NCBI RefSeq assembly: GCF_018861145.1
Contig: NZ_JAHKQT010000023.1
Location: 395,564 to 459,563, forward strand
Reading direction: 5' to 3'
From: Poseidonibacter lekithochrous
GTDB lineage: Bacteria; Campylobacterota; Campylobacteria; Campylobacterales; Arcobacteraceae
Length of the DNA stretch: 64,000 nt
The notes under the pieces are model-generated. The model ran no database searches. It worked only from the letters and a program-made list of their open reading frames with translations, and was not told the origin of the DNA. The position numbers and the translations under genes are program-made. Below are positions 37,757 through 46,056 of the stretch, one piece after another. Every line of letters starts with the position of its first letter. The first letter of the stretch is position 1.

Positions 37757-38197
37757 TTGCTTAAACAATTAGAAAAAAAACTACATGAAGAGATTCCCTT
37801 AACTAAACTAATGAAATTAAAAGTAAATACTTATAATGAAAAAGAATTAATTACCTCTGCTCCTTTAAATGTTAATATAAATGATAAAGGTACAGCCTTT
37901 GGTGGAAGCCTAAGTACTATAACAATTATTTCTGCTTGGAGTATCTGTTGGCTAATTTCTAAAGAACTTGAAATTGATAGTAAGAATATAGTTATTATCA
38001 AAAATGAAAATTCTTATTTAAAACCTGTTAGAAAAGATATTATCTGCTATACACAAAAACCTTCAAAAGAAGAAATTTCAATATTAAAAGAGAAAATAAA
38101 TAGCAAAGGTAGTGCATCATTAAAAATAAAATCTAAAATAATCGAAGATAATAAAGTATGTGTTGAATTTGAAGGAATCTATGTGATTAAACTTTAA
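37757..38197 (+). CDS. YiiD C-terminal-type thioesterase-like protein
   Basis: 146 residues with the hot-dog fold of the YiiD C-terminal domain: LNVNINDKGTAFGGSLSTITIISAWSICWL carries the usual N-x-x-G-T-x-F-G-G-S pattern, followed by SYLKPVRKDIICY. Family members are putative acyl-CoA or acyl-ACP thioesterases. The start is TTG with AAGG nearby. Confidence 0.8.
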   Translation: MLKQLEKKLHEEIPLTKLMKLKVNTYNEKELITSAPLNVNINDKGTAFGGSLSTITIISAWSICWLISKELEIDSKNIVIIKNENSYLKPVRKDIICYTQKPSKEEISILKEKINSKGSASLKIKSKIIEDNKVCVEFEGIYVIKL

Positions 38198-38240
38198 TTT
38201 TTAATAAGTAGAAATTTATTCTACTTATTACTCTTTTTAT

Positions 38241-38675
38241 TTATGGTCTTATATATGAATATCCATCTTCTTGTAATTCAATAATTCTAGCTACCCCTGC
38301 TCTTACTGTTCCTACACCTTCTAACAATTCAACTTTTGATCCACTTACACTTTCAAGTTTTTCTATTGAATTTAAACAAGCAGAAAATGAGATATCTTGC
38401 AAAGCAAGACTTTCAACTCTTTTAACTTGTCTACTTTTATCAGTAAGTAAAGTAATTCCTGGACCAAAGGCAACTATTTCTATTTCAACATTATCTAGAC
38501 CATAAAGTTTTTGTAAATTAACTGCATTATTTAAAGCAATTTTCTGTGTTCTCATATCATCAGTGCTTACTTGAATCACAACTTTGTGAACCTTTGGTTC
38601 AGCTGTTTCTTGAGCATTTAATGTAGTAAAAAATGCAATTAATCCTACAAATAAAAATGTTAATATCTTTTTCAT
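38241..38675 (-). CDS. Periplasmic DsrE/DsrF-like protein
   Basis: A signal peptide (MKKILTFLFVGLIAFFTTLNA) precedes a DsrE-type alpha/beta domain (HKVVIQVSTDDMRTQKIALN; VEIEIVAFGPGITLL). One Cys (FSACLNSIEKL) sits where DsrE/TusD proteins keep the sulfur-carrying cysteine. The ATG at 38675 has an AAGGACA site. It lies near rhodanese and YeeE/YedE genes, so a role in periplasmic sulfur handling is likely. Confidence 0.8.
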   Translation of the reverse strand: MKKILTFLFVGLIAFFTTLNAQETAEPKVHKVVIQVSTDDMRTQKIALNNAVNLQKLYGLDNVEIEIVAFGPGITLLTDKSRQVKRVESLALQDISFSACLNSIEKLESVSGSKVELLEGVGTVRAGVARIIELQEDGYSYIRP

Positions 38676-38866
38676 AATCTGTCCTTTTTTTAACAATCTT
38701 ACATAATAAAAAGTTAAAAGTCAAAGTCCCCAATATTGGTACATTTATTACAATAAGTATAAGTAATTTTTATCTATTTGTATTTCTTATAATTAATTCT
38801 AAATATTTATATTATTTTAATAATTATTTCTTATAATAGACAATAAATAAAACATAAGGAATACTA

Positions 38867-39382
38867 ATGAAATTAAAAATATTACTAATGACAGGAATAC
38901 TTACAAGTAGTGCATTGCTAGCTAATGAATTTATTGATTACAAAACATTAACAAGTAAAATGGTAGCTGAAAATAAAAAAGCTGGAAATTATGCAACAAC
39001 GAAAGAAGTTAAAGAAGCTATTGCTTCAAAAGAGTGGATAGTGGCAGATGTAAGAACAAAAGAAGAATGGTCAGCAGGTAGAATTAAAGGTGCAGTTAGA
39101 ATAGGAAGACAAGCTCCTGAAAAAGCAATTGCAAACTATGCACTTGATGATGAAGACAACTTTGTAAAACAAAACCTAATTGTTATTTGTAATACAGCTA
39201 GAAGAGCATCGATTGAAGCAGAAACATTTAGACAAATGGGATTTAAAAAGGTAAAGGTTTATGAGTTTTATAAATGGATAGATTCTTGTAACCCAATAAC
39301 TACAAACTATTCTTCAAAAAGCGACAAGACTGGAACTAAAAATAAATTTGGTCAAGTAAAAGCAGCTCATTGTTATAAATAA
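38867..39382 (+). CDS. Periplasmic rhodanese-like protein
   Basis: 171 residues with a Sec signal (MKLKILLMTGILTSSALLA) and one rhodanese domain: VADVRTKEEWSAGRIKGAVR, then the active-site Cys loop VICNTARRASIEAE (Cys at about 109). The extended tail (KTGTKNKFGQVKAAHCYK) has another Cys. It moves sulfane sulfur or binds an oxidised sulfur compound in the periplasm. Confidence 0.88.
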   Translation: MKLKILLMTGILTSSALLANEFIDYKTLTSKMVAENKKAGNYATTKEVKEAIASKEWIVADVRTKEEWSAGRIKGAVRIGRQAPEKAIANYALDDEDNFVKQNLIVICNTARRASIEAETFRQMGFKKVKVYEFYKWIDSCNPITTNYSSKSDKTGTKNKFGQVKAAHCYK

Positions 39383-39529
39383 TATGTAAATAAAAAGGAT
39401 TTATTCCCTTTTTATTTACAAATATTCACAAAACCTTTCCTTTTCTACTCATTCAATTAACTATAAATACAAAATAATGAAGCAATGAAACTTATTTTGA
39501 TATACTTTCAAAAAAAATTAGGAAATTTT

Positions 39530-39784
39530 ATGAGTAAAATAACAGAACTTGAAAAACTATTAAAAGAAGATGTAATACCTGAAATTGATGAAAACATTGA
39601 TGAGTTAATGGATATCGTTGATGGAAAAAAATCTACAAAAGAAGATAAAGATGAATTAAAATATATGGAAGATATTAAACTATATTTTGATGAAGTATTA
39701 ATAGACATTGAAAGTAATAACTTAAAAGATGAAGATGCAATCGAAATCTTAGAAGTTTTAGAAGAAATGAGAATAGATAAATAA
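39530..39784 (+). CDS. Small acidic helical protein
   Basis: About 84 residues from the ATG at 39530 (MSKITELEKLLKEDVIPEID onward), with an AGGAAA site; an in-frame start at 39485 is poorer. It is strongly acidic and all-helical. It resembles the protein at 62215: both start MS-x-I, have VIPE or MIPE near residue 14-20, then a K-x-x-x-x-DK turn before a long helix. No family is known to me. It lies one base before the YeeE/YedE gene. Confidence 0.65.
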   Translation: MSKITELEKLLKEDVIPEIDENIDELMDIVDGKKSTKEDKDELKYMEDIKLYFDEVLIDIESNNLKDEDAIEILEVLEEMRIDK

Positions 39785-39785
39785 T

Positions 39786-40865
39786 ATGTTTGAATTAGAA
39801 ATATTTGAAACAGTAAACATCTTAGCATTAGTTCTAGGAACTGTATTTGGAATGGTAGCTCAAAAACAACAGTTTTGTTTCTCTGGTTCTATAAAAGATT
39901 ATATTCTTACAAAATCTACGAAAAGAGCAGCTTCTGTGGTTATGGCAATGATAGTTGCTATTATTGCAACTGCAATTATGTCTTCAGTTTTTGAACTTGA
40001 TTTGAGTGAAACAAAGTACTATAAAGAAAATATTAATTACTTTGTAATTATTGCAGGTGGAATACTTTTTGGTATAGGAATGATGTTAGCAGATGGTTGT
40101 GGAAATAGACAACTAATAAAATTTGCTCAAGGTGATTCAAACTCTTTGATTACAATTATTTTTATTGGTATCTTTGCATATGCTACAACTAAAGGTTTAT
40201 TGTATGGTGTATTATCACCTATTATAAACAATGAAACTTTAATCAATCTATCTGCTTACATACCAAATATTACTATGAATATATATGTAGTATTAGCTGT
40301 ACTTGTAGCTTTATTACTATTTATAATCAAAAAAGTCAAAAGACTATTTACCCTTTGGGATGGAGTTGTAATTGGTATTTTAATATCACTTGCTTGGTAT
40401 ATTTCAGGTGTTGTAGGTGCTGAGAGTATGGAGAGGGAAATTGTTCTTGATGGAATTACATTTGTTTATCCAACTGCAAAAACTCTAGAACTATTTATGT
40501 ATTATGAAGTAAATGAATTATCATTTCCAATTTCATTGGTATGTGGTGTATTATTTGGGACATTTATAATGTCATTTATAAATAAAAAATATAGTTTTGG
40601 ATGTACTGCAGCTCAAAATATCAATAGAACTAAATACAATATGATAGGTGGAGCACTTATGGGTGTTGGTGGTGTTTTATCAATTGGATGTACAGTAGGA
40701 CAAGGTCTTACAGGTCTTTCAACACTTGCTTTTGCTTCTGCTTTGGCTATTATTTCGATAATGGGTTCTGCAATAGTAACAGCACTTCTTTTAAATAAAA
40801 AGAATAAATTACCAATGTGTTTTATTTTCGAATGGGAAGATAATACACCTGACTATCAAATTTAA
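39786..40865 (+). CDS. YeeE/YedE family transporter (sulfur compounds)
   Basis: 359 residues and about nine to ten membrane segments of the YeeE/YedE (DUF395) type. The conserved Cys sites are KQQFCFSGSIKD, LADGCGNRQLIKF, FGCTAAQNIN and SIGCTVGQGLTGLS. Family members import thiosulfate or related species. DsrE and rhodanese genes nearby complete a sulfur uptake set. Confidence 0.9.
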   Translation: MFELEIFETVNILALVLGTVFGMVAQKQQFCFSGSIKDYILTKSTKRAASVVMAMIVAIIATAIMSSVFELDLSETKYYKENINYFVIIAGGILFGIGMMLADGCGNRQLIKFAQGDSNSLITIIFIGIFAYATTKGLLYGVLSPIINNETLINLSAYIPNITMNIYVVLAVLVALLLFIIKKVKRLFTLWDGVVIGILISLAWYISGVVGAESMEREIVLDGITFVYPTAKTLELFMYYEVNELSFPISLVCGVLFGTFIMSFINKKYSFGCTAAQNINRTKYNMIGGALMGVGGVLSIGCTVGQGLTGLSTLAFASALAIISIMGSAIVTALLLNKKNKLPMCFIFEWEDNTPDYQI

Positions 40866-40889
40866 AAGGCGTTTAAAACGCCTTTTTTA
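40864..40889. terminator. Bidirectional terminator
   Basis: AAAAGGCGTTTAAAACGCC followed by TTTTTT lies between the convergent YeeE/YedE and phospholipase-like genes. Confidence 0.85.
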
Positions 40890-42761
40890 ATCTATATATT
40901 CTTCATTGACTGTAGCGTTACCACTATTCCAAGCTAAAGGATTATAATTAGATGAAGGATTAACCTTCCAAGTTTTATATCCAAATCCTCTATCTGCATC
41001 TAAATTCCAATTAGGAATACTTTTACCATTAAATATTTTTTTCATTAGTATTTTAGCAACATCAACTGAAGAACCAAAAGACTCTAATCTAGTTTCTTCT
41101 TGTAATTTTATAGTCTCTATTGGAGTTTCCCTTTGACTATAAGCACTAAATAACTGTTCATTATTGGCTGTGTTAAGTATAAAATCTTCGGGTGTCGAAG
41201 TATATGGATATGGTCCAGGTGCAGTGGTATCAGATTCAGGTGAAGTTTTTGGATAACGAATAAACCCTTTATTTGATTTCTCTGCTCTATGTGGATAATA
41301 TTTACCATATAAAAGTCCATCATCTGGAGATCTATCTTTCAAGGAAACACATGATTGTGCTATAGGATTTTGATCTAACCATTCACTTTCAGGAGGCAAT
41401 AACGCTGCAAGTACTAGTACTTGTCTAACTTCTTCATAAATAACATATAATGAAGATTGAATAATCCAAAATAATGATTTTATAACTACTTTTAATGGTG
41501 CTGTAATACTACAAGCTATTAAATCCCACATATCTTTTAAAACTTGTCCAACCCATTGAATAAGTTCTCCTAAATAGCTAATATTTTCCCATACACTTTC
41601 TAAGAAATTAAGAAATGAGTCCACAGATAAACCACAATCATCATCCCAAAATGGAATACAAGAACCATTAGAACTTGAAGAATTTGTTGGAGGGTTAGAT
41701 ACTGTTTCTAAAAACTCATTCATTGCATCATTTATTGAATCAAACATATCTTCAGTAGGATCTGCTGGTTTACTAATATGACTTGAAGATACTGATTTAA
41801 TTGAAGCTAAAATAGCTAAATATGAAAAGTTTAAATCTTTTTTTGTTAAGTACTCTGAATCTAATCTTTCAGGATGAATCTCTGAATGAAAAGTATCTTT
41901 CATCGATCTATTCATTATTTCATAAATACCATCTAAATCATCTGGAACTTCATCTGCATTTCTAGCTAATGTCCTAAGTAGTGATTCCTCTTCATCGTAA
42001 AGTTCGCCATGAGGTAAATCTCTATGTATAAAAGATGATGTTAGTCTTTGACCAAGCATATTGTCATATACCCATGAATCCATCATATTTTCAACGAAAT
42101 GATGTCTTTGATTGTGAGATCTTGCAGGTCCACCTACTGCTGTATTTACAAAAGGATGCCCAGTAATATCAGCTGCAATATGCGTTACATATCCTAAAAC
42201 AAATGCTTTTTCTTTATCAGTTTTAGCATTAGCCCACATATTTTTTGCAAAGTCACCAGTTTTTCTGTAATGAAGCATATCAAACCAATACCAAGACTTT
42301 TCACTTTCACCTTTTTGAATTGCAGGTTGCATCATGTCAAATATATCAATATTCCTATCTGCTGCTAAAAATACAAAGTTGTTTATAACTCCTGAAACAA
42401 GTTCCATTGTTTGATCACATTGATCTCCAACTTCACCAAAAAGTCCACAAAATACTTCTTCATCAATAGTTTCTCCTACATCACTTACAAAATCAGTTAT
42501 TGGTTCAATATAAGTATCATGAAATTCTTCAATAGGTTCAATAATAGTTTCATAAAAGCTTGTGATTTGTTCTAATAATTCTTTTATATCTTGACTATAA
42601 TCAGGTGCAAAGAAAAGCATATCAGGTCCTAATGAACCCATCTTATAATATTTTTCATTATTCTCAATTATATTACTAATTTTTTCTTCATCAGCTACAT
42701 TCATATCTAATCTATCCGCTATTATTTCAGCAATAGCCATATGTGTTACTACTCCAGGCAT
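40887..42761 (-). CDS. Zinc-dependent phospholipase C-like protein
   Basis: 624 residues. The N-terminal half (to about 300) matches zinc-dependent phospholipase C: MPGVVTHMAIAE at the start, a DMLFFAPDY loop, then WFDMLHYRKTGDF, AFVLGYVTHIAADITGHPFV and RHHFVENMMDSWVYD, which provide His/Asp zinc ligands. No signal peptide is visible. A central Ser/Asn-rich linker (TNSSSSNGSC) leads to a hydrophobic helical region and a tail of unknown type. It follows an unknown gene by 2 bases. It may act on lipids of target membranes. Confidence 0.78.
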   Translation of the reverse strand: MPGVVTHMAIAEIIADRLDMNVADEEKISNIIENNEKYYKMGSLGPDMLFFAPDYSQDIKELLEQITSFYETIIEPIEEFHDTYIEPITDFVSDVGETIDEEVFCGLFGEVGDQCDQTMELVSGVINNFVFLAADRNIDIFDMMQPAIQKGESEKSWYWFDMLHYRKTGDFAKNMWANAKTDKEKAFVLGYVTHIAADITGHPFVNTAVGGPARSHNQRHHFVENMMDSWVYDNMLGQRLTSSFIHRDLPHGELYDEEESLLRTLARNADEVPDDLDGIYEIMNRSMKDTFHSEIHPERLDSEYLTKKDLNFSYLAILASIKSVSSSHISKPADPTEDMFDSINDAMNEFLETVSNPPTNSSSSNGSCIPFWDDDCGLSVDSFLNFLESVWENISYLGELIQWVGQVLKDMWDLIACSITAPLKVVIKSLFWIIQSSLYVIYEEVRQVLVLAALLPPESEWLDQNPIAQSCVSLKDRSPDDGLLYGKYYPHRAEKSNKGFIRYPKTSPESDTTAPGPYPYTSTPEDFILNTANNEQLFSAYSQRETPIETIKLQEETRLESFGSSVDVAKILMKKIFNGKSIPNWNLDADRGFGYKTWKVNPSSNYNPLAWNSGNATVNEEYID

Positions 42762-42763
42762 AA

Positions 42764-43477
42764 TTATCTCCTTGCGCTTATATTAATATTTCTATATTTA
42801 GATAAATCATTTATTTGACCGGGAAAAGGTTTCCGTTTATAAAGAATTGAACTTCTACGAGGTTCAAGATAAAGTAACTTTCTATTTTCTAAAGCACTAT
42901 CGATAAGATAATTCAAAAGGTTATCTGTACTTTCAGTAATTTGAATATCAGGCTTTGGATCTTGTAGCATGTCATAGCACATAAAGAAATATGGCTCAAA
43001 TAAAGTACCATAAAGAACATATCCAGGAGAAAAAATACGAATAGACACTTCAGAATCAGGGTATATCGTTTCTAATTTCTGAAAAGTTCTTTCTTGAAAA
43101 TGTCCAATAGTACCTAAAGAAGCACCTCTTCTTATGAGATCTTTTGGCGTTGTGTATGTTTCTAAAAAAGCATTATAGGCAGGACTTAAGCCAGCATTAT
43201 AAATCTTTATCTCAATAATCTTTTCCCTTTTATATATTTCTCTCCAATCATCATCTAATGAAATATGTAATTCAGGTAAGTTTTTTGTTTTTTGTTTTGT
43301 TTTTCCATTTAAGGTCATTGGAATTTTTATGTTTATTTTACTCTTTGACCTTTTCTCAAAAATTGTACTTAGAAGTTCAGAACTATCTAAACCTTTAATA
43401 TTGAGTTTTCGTGGTGAAATTCTTGAGCTCTTTGCTCTTGAAGAAACAGAAGTTGGTCTTTTTTTTAAATTAGCCAT
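42764..43477 (-). CDS. Hypothetical protein, partner of the phospholipase-like gene
   Basis: 237 residues: a basic, Ser/Arg-rich start (about 1-30), then a likely beta-sandwich (IIEIKIYNAGLSPAYNAFLE resembles the start of CARDB-type domains), then a helical C-terminus ending in basic residues. There is no signal peptide. It is the first gene of the pair and is separated from the phospholipase-like gene by 2 bases, so it may be its cofactor, adaptor or immunity partner. I do not recognise the family. Confidence 0.6.
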   Translation of the reverse strand: MANLKKRPTSVSSRAKSSRISPRKLNIKGLDSSELLSTIFEKRSKSKINIKIPMTLNGKTKQKTKNLPELHISLDDDWREIYKREKIIEIKIYNAGLSPAYNAFLETYTTPKDLIRRGASLGTIGHFQERTFQKLETIYPDSEVSIRIFSPGYVLYGTLFEPYFFMCYDMLQDPKPDIQITESTDNLLNYLIDSALENRKLLYLEPRRSSILYKRKPFPGQINDLSKYRNINISARR

Positions 43478-43631
43478 AAGTACTCCTTTAAGAATTATAA
43501 AAGTTAAATAAGATGTAGTTATATGAACAAGATCTTTTAATATAAATATATCTTATTTAATTATAAACTTTATAATTTTAAATAACTCTTAAAATTATAT
43601 ACTTATTCCATCAAATATTATAAATAATTCC

Positions 43632-43660
43632 TACTAATATAGACTTTGTCTATATTAGTA
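43632..43660. repeat. Perfect 13-bp inverted repeat
   Basis: TACTAATATAGAC / GTCTATATTAGTA with a TTT loop. No T-run follows, so it is not a clear terminator. It lies outside the element remnant and may be an RNA hairpin or a protein-binding palindrome. Confidence 0.6.
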
Positions 43661-43707
43661 ATAATTTCATGTAACAAGTATTGATTCGGCAATAAAATTA
43701 ATACCAA

Positions 43708-43767
43708 CATAATAAATATATCTTATTCTATTAAAAGTTTAAAAGTGGAGATTCAGAACTTGACCCC
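43708..43767 (-). mobile_element. Eroded right end of the RAYT-derived element
   Basis: The terminal repeat at 43741-43767 (AAAAGTGGAGATTCAGAACT then TGACCCC) and the 30 bases before it match the last 60 bases of the element at 1579-1872, with a short gap of about 12 bases and several substitutions. It forms the left boundary of module C. Confidence 0.55.
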
Positions 43768-43837
43768 TATTTTCTATTTTTTATTGAAAGCTTTATTAAA
43801 TCATATAGATACAAGTATTTCTTGGTTTTAATATTTT

Positions 43838-43996
43838 TTAATTAGTATACTGTCCCCGGATTTTGGTTCCAGAGATTAAACCAACGGTAGCGGTGAATTT
43901 TCCAGCTATAGAACTTCCAGTTTCAGTAAGTAATGTTGATACAGAATCAAAATAGATTCCATCTATATTCTCTAAGTATTCAGTTCCATCAGCCAT
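43838..43996 (-). pseudogene. Short ORF cut by a second inverted-repeat family
   Basis: An ATG one base after the stop of the next ORF, with a good AAGGAAAA site, starts a 52-codon frame reading MADGTEYLENIDGIYFDSVS and onward. The last ten codons (GTKIRGQYTN) are encoded by the inverted repeat at 43846-43870. The real gene has therefore been cut and its end supplied by the repeat. The family is unknown. Confidence 0.5.
43846..43870. repeat. Inverted repeat family 2, left copy
   Basis: Contains TGTCCCCGGATTTTGGTTCC. Its reverse complement lies at 44653-44678. Together they enclose the split membrane-protein gene and the cut small ORF. Such palindromic repeats typically lie beside RAYT genes, and one is next to the right copy. 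Confidence 0.7.
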
Positions 43997-43997
43997 A

Positions 43998-44568
43998 TTA
44001 TTTTCCTTCTTTTATTAATTTATATTTTTCTTCTTTATTGACTTTAGTATAATCAAACAAATTATTATCAAATGTTATTGAGGATACTTTAAATTGCTCA
44101 TTTTTCGATATTTGAAATAAAACTTTTAATAATTCTTTAAAATCTAAATTATTTTTTACGATACAATGTATAATAAAATTCTTCTTTAAATAAAAACTAA
44201 GAGCTAGCCCCCCAACCCATTGATCCAACACCCAAACTAAAATATATTTCTTTAAGAGGTATAACTCTTCCTGAAAAAGTAATAAAGTTATTATTCGTCA
44301 AATAAAAGCCAACATAATAAAAATTTTGTATATCTCTTTTTATTGACCATAATGCTCCAAAAATTAAAATAAATGATAAATACCAAACTAAAGTATATGT
44401 ATCTAATTGTTTATTTATTCTAAAAAAAAGATATATCATTAATAAAAAAATTGGTAATCTAAAAAATAAGATTTGTAATTTATTAATACATTTATATTCA
44501 AGTAATATTTCTTCTTCATTAATATATCTCTTACCATCTTTTTCAACAATCTTAACACTCATTATCAT
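43998..44568 (-). pseudogene. Membrane protein with a PH-like domain, split at a G6 tract
   Basis: Two overlapping frames (44197-44568 and 43998-44231) look like the halves of one protein of about 190 residues. The first half has two membrane helices (LQILFFRLPIFLLMIYLFF and LVWYLSFILIFGALWS) and the start of a bacterial PH-like domain (FYLTNNNFITFSGRVIPLKEI). The second has the matching end (LALSFYLKKNFIIHCIVKNN, then LDFKELLKVLFQIS). The frames meet at a run of six G (44208-44213). With five, they read through as one protein. The gene is thus frameshifted, phase-variable, or misread. Confidence 0.6.
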
Positions 44569-44652
44569 CCTTTATTAACTTAATATTTTTAATCATCGTA
44601 CACTCAATCCTTCATCCAAATACCTAATAATTGGATAGATAAAGCAAAATCC

Positions 44653-44678
44653 GGGGACCAAAATCCGGGGACAGTATA
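44653..44678. repeat. Inverted repeat family 2, right copy
   Basis: Contains GGGGACCAAAATCCGGGGAC, with the unit AAAATCCGGGGAC present twice in tandem from 44646. It ends 12 bases from the stop of the RAYT remnant, the usual site for a REP-type sequence. Confidence 0.7.
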
Positions 44679-44689
44679 CCAATTAATTT

Positions 44690-45060
44690 TCAATCATTTT
44701 TCTTTGGTCTTCCTGCTTTCTTATTTGTATAATCTATACCTGTAATTTCTTTTATTTTATTATAGAATTCTACATCTCCACAAGGCTTACTTGTTCTTGT
44801 TTTTTCTTTAATTAAGTCTATTTTATTATCTTCTTCTAAAAATTCTTTATAATTCTCAATACTATTTATTAATGAATGAGAAGAAAGAAGAATATCTTCT
44901 TTTACAAGATTTAGTCTTTTTAAACAAGATGTATATTTATAATCCCAAGGGTATTTAACCATAAAGGCTTTTACTGGATTTTGTTCTACATATTTAATAG
45001 CATTTAAAAGGTGTGTATCAGCCAATGGTGTTGAGTAGAACCTTGATTGAAAAAAAACAA
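44690..45060 (-). pseudogene. REP-associated tyrosine (Y1) transposase, N-terminus lost
   Basis: The frame reads QSRFYSTPLADTHLLNAIKY, then VEQNPVKA, WDYKYTSCLKRL and, at the end, TSKPCGDVEFYNKIKEITG with a basic AGRPKKND tail, all typical of the C-terminal part of RAYT proteins. It stays open back to about 45058, where it runs into the left end of the first element family, so the HUH half is missing. The annotated TTG start at 45025 is not a real start. Confidence 0.75.
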
Positions 45061-45132
45061 GGGGTCAGGTCATGAACTGCCATTTTTAATAATCTTAGGT
45101 ATACTCGAAGAAGAAATCTTTAAATATCTTGG
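45061..45132 (-). mobile_element. Left end of the RAYT-derived element (truncated copy)
   Basis: The terminal repeat GGGGTCAGGTCATGAA and the following 50 bases match the left end of the element at 1579-1872; similarity then stops abruptly. It closes module C and cuts the RAYT remnant. Confidence 0.7.
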
Positions 45133-45234
45133 TTTAGTACATTTACTTTTACAATTAGTTGTGCATCTTTTGGGAACTATTGAGATTAGTTTCTCTGCTA
45201 GTGTTACTACTCCATCTATTGTATTTATCATCAT
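45070..45234 (-). pseudogene. Chimeric short ORF ending in a transposase tail
   Basis: A 54-codon frame from the ATG at 45234 (MMINTIDGVVTLAEKLISIV and onward, with a CTTNCKSKC cluster) ends with the transposase-derived RYLKISSSSIPKIIKNGSS. No ribosome site is seen. It is probably a gene cut by the element; its first 35 codons have no family I know. Confidence 0.3.
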
Positions 45235-45266
45235 TTTTGCAAGATATCTTATAAAAATATATTCTA

Positions 45267-46046
45267 TTAAATACTCATTTTAAACAAAACTATAGACGTA
45301 GCAATTGCTGCATTTAGACTTGTAACTTCTTCATGTATATCAATTTTTAGTATATTATCTGATAATTCAAAAATTTCTTTATCGACTCCAAAGCCTTCAT
45401 TTCCTATAACAATACCAGATTTTGAAGGAAAAGTATAATCTTTTAAACTAATTGCATCAGGGGTATTTGCAGTTGTAGATATTGTATATCCACCCTGCTT
45501 TAGCTTTTTCAAGTCATTTTTTAAATCACTTGATTTATATACATTTACATTAAATAAATTTCCAGTAGAAACTCTAATACATCTTCTTATAAAAGGTGAG
45601 CAAGTTTTCTCATCAATGATTAAAGTTCCAATACTAAAAGCTGCACAAGAACGAACTATTGAACCTACATTTTCAGGAGATGTAAGTCCATTTAGGATTA
45701 CTATATTTCCTTGAATTTCATCAAAGCTTATAAATTCTGGCTTATCAATAACAGCAAGCATGCCTTGATGTATTTTATGCCCTACTATTTGCTTCATGAT
45801 TTCATTTGATGCAGTTAATATCTCAAAGTCAATATTTTTACAATTTTGTTTTATAAAATCTAAATGTTCAGGTGTTGTAAAAACCTTATGTATTTTAATA
45901 TTTGCAGAAAATAGTTTTTTAAAAACGGTTGTACTTTCAACTACTACATACTTTTCATCATGTGCTGATTTTCGTAAAGAGACAAACTCTTTAATTTGTG
46001 GTTCATTTATATCACTTACTTCTTTTGTGCTTATAATCTCTTGCAT
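45267..46046 (-). CDS. TrmH/SpoU family RNA 2'-O-methyltransferase
   Basis: 259 residues with the SpoU fold. An N-terminal substrate-binding domain (to about 105) comes first. The SAM-binding trefoil knot then shows motif 1 NGLTSPENVGSIVRSCAAF, motif 2 GIVIGNEGFGVDKE and motif 3 HEEVTSLNAAIATSIVLF. It modifies ribose of rRNA or tRNA; which position is not readable. Confidence 0.9.
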   Translation of the reverse strand: MQEIISTKEVSDINEPQIKEFVSLRKSAHDEKYVVVESTTVFKKLFSANIKIHKVFTTPEHLDFIKQNCKNIDFEILTASNEIMKQIVGHKIHQGMLAVIDKPEFISFDEIQGNIVILNGLTSPENVGSIVRSCAAFSIGTLIIDEKTCSPFIRRCIRVSTGNLFNVNVYKSSDLKNDLKKLKQGGYTISTTANTPDAISLKDYTFPSKSGIVIGNEGFGVDKEIFELSDNILKIDIHEEVTSLNAAIATSIVLFKMSI

Positions 46047-46056
46047 TCTATTTTCC

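Larger units (their letters stand above)
43478..43837. other. Gene-free region with a 13-bp hairpin and an element remnant
   Basis: A very AT-rich 360-base stretch. It has a perfect inverted repeat at 43632-43660 and, at about 43708-43767, an eroded right end of the RAYT-derived element. A 14-bp direct repeat AAATATATCTTATT occurs near 43544 and 43715. I see no gene. Confidence 0.5.

Noticed and set aside
39508..39828. Minus-strand serine-rich 106-codon frame
   Set aside because: It is antisense to the acidic protein gene; runs of serine and isoleucine reflect GAA/GAT-rich codons on the other strand.
45047..45283. Plus-strand open frame of 78 codons
   Set aside because: It runs antisense through the element end and the methyltransferase gap; the minus strand explains the sequence as transposase remnant.
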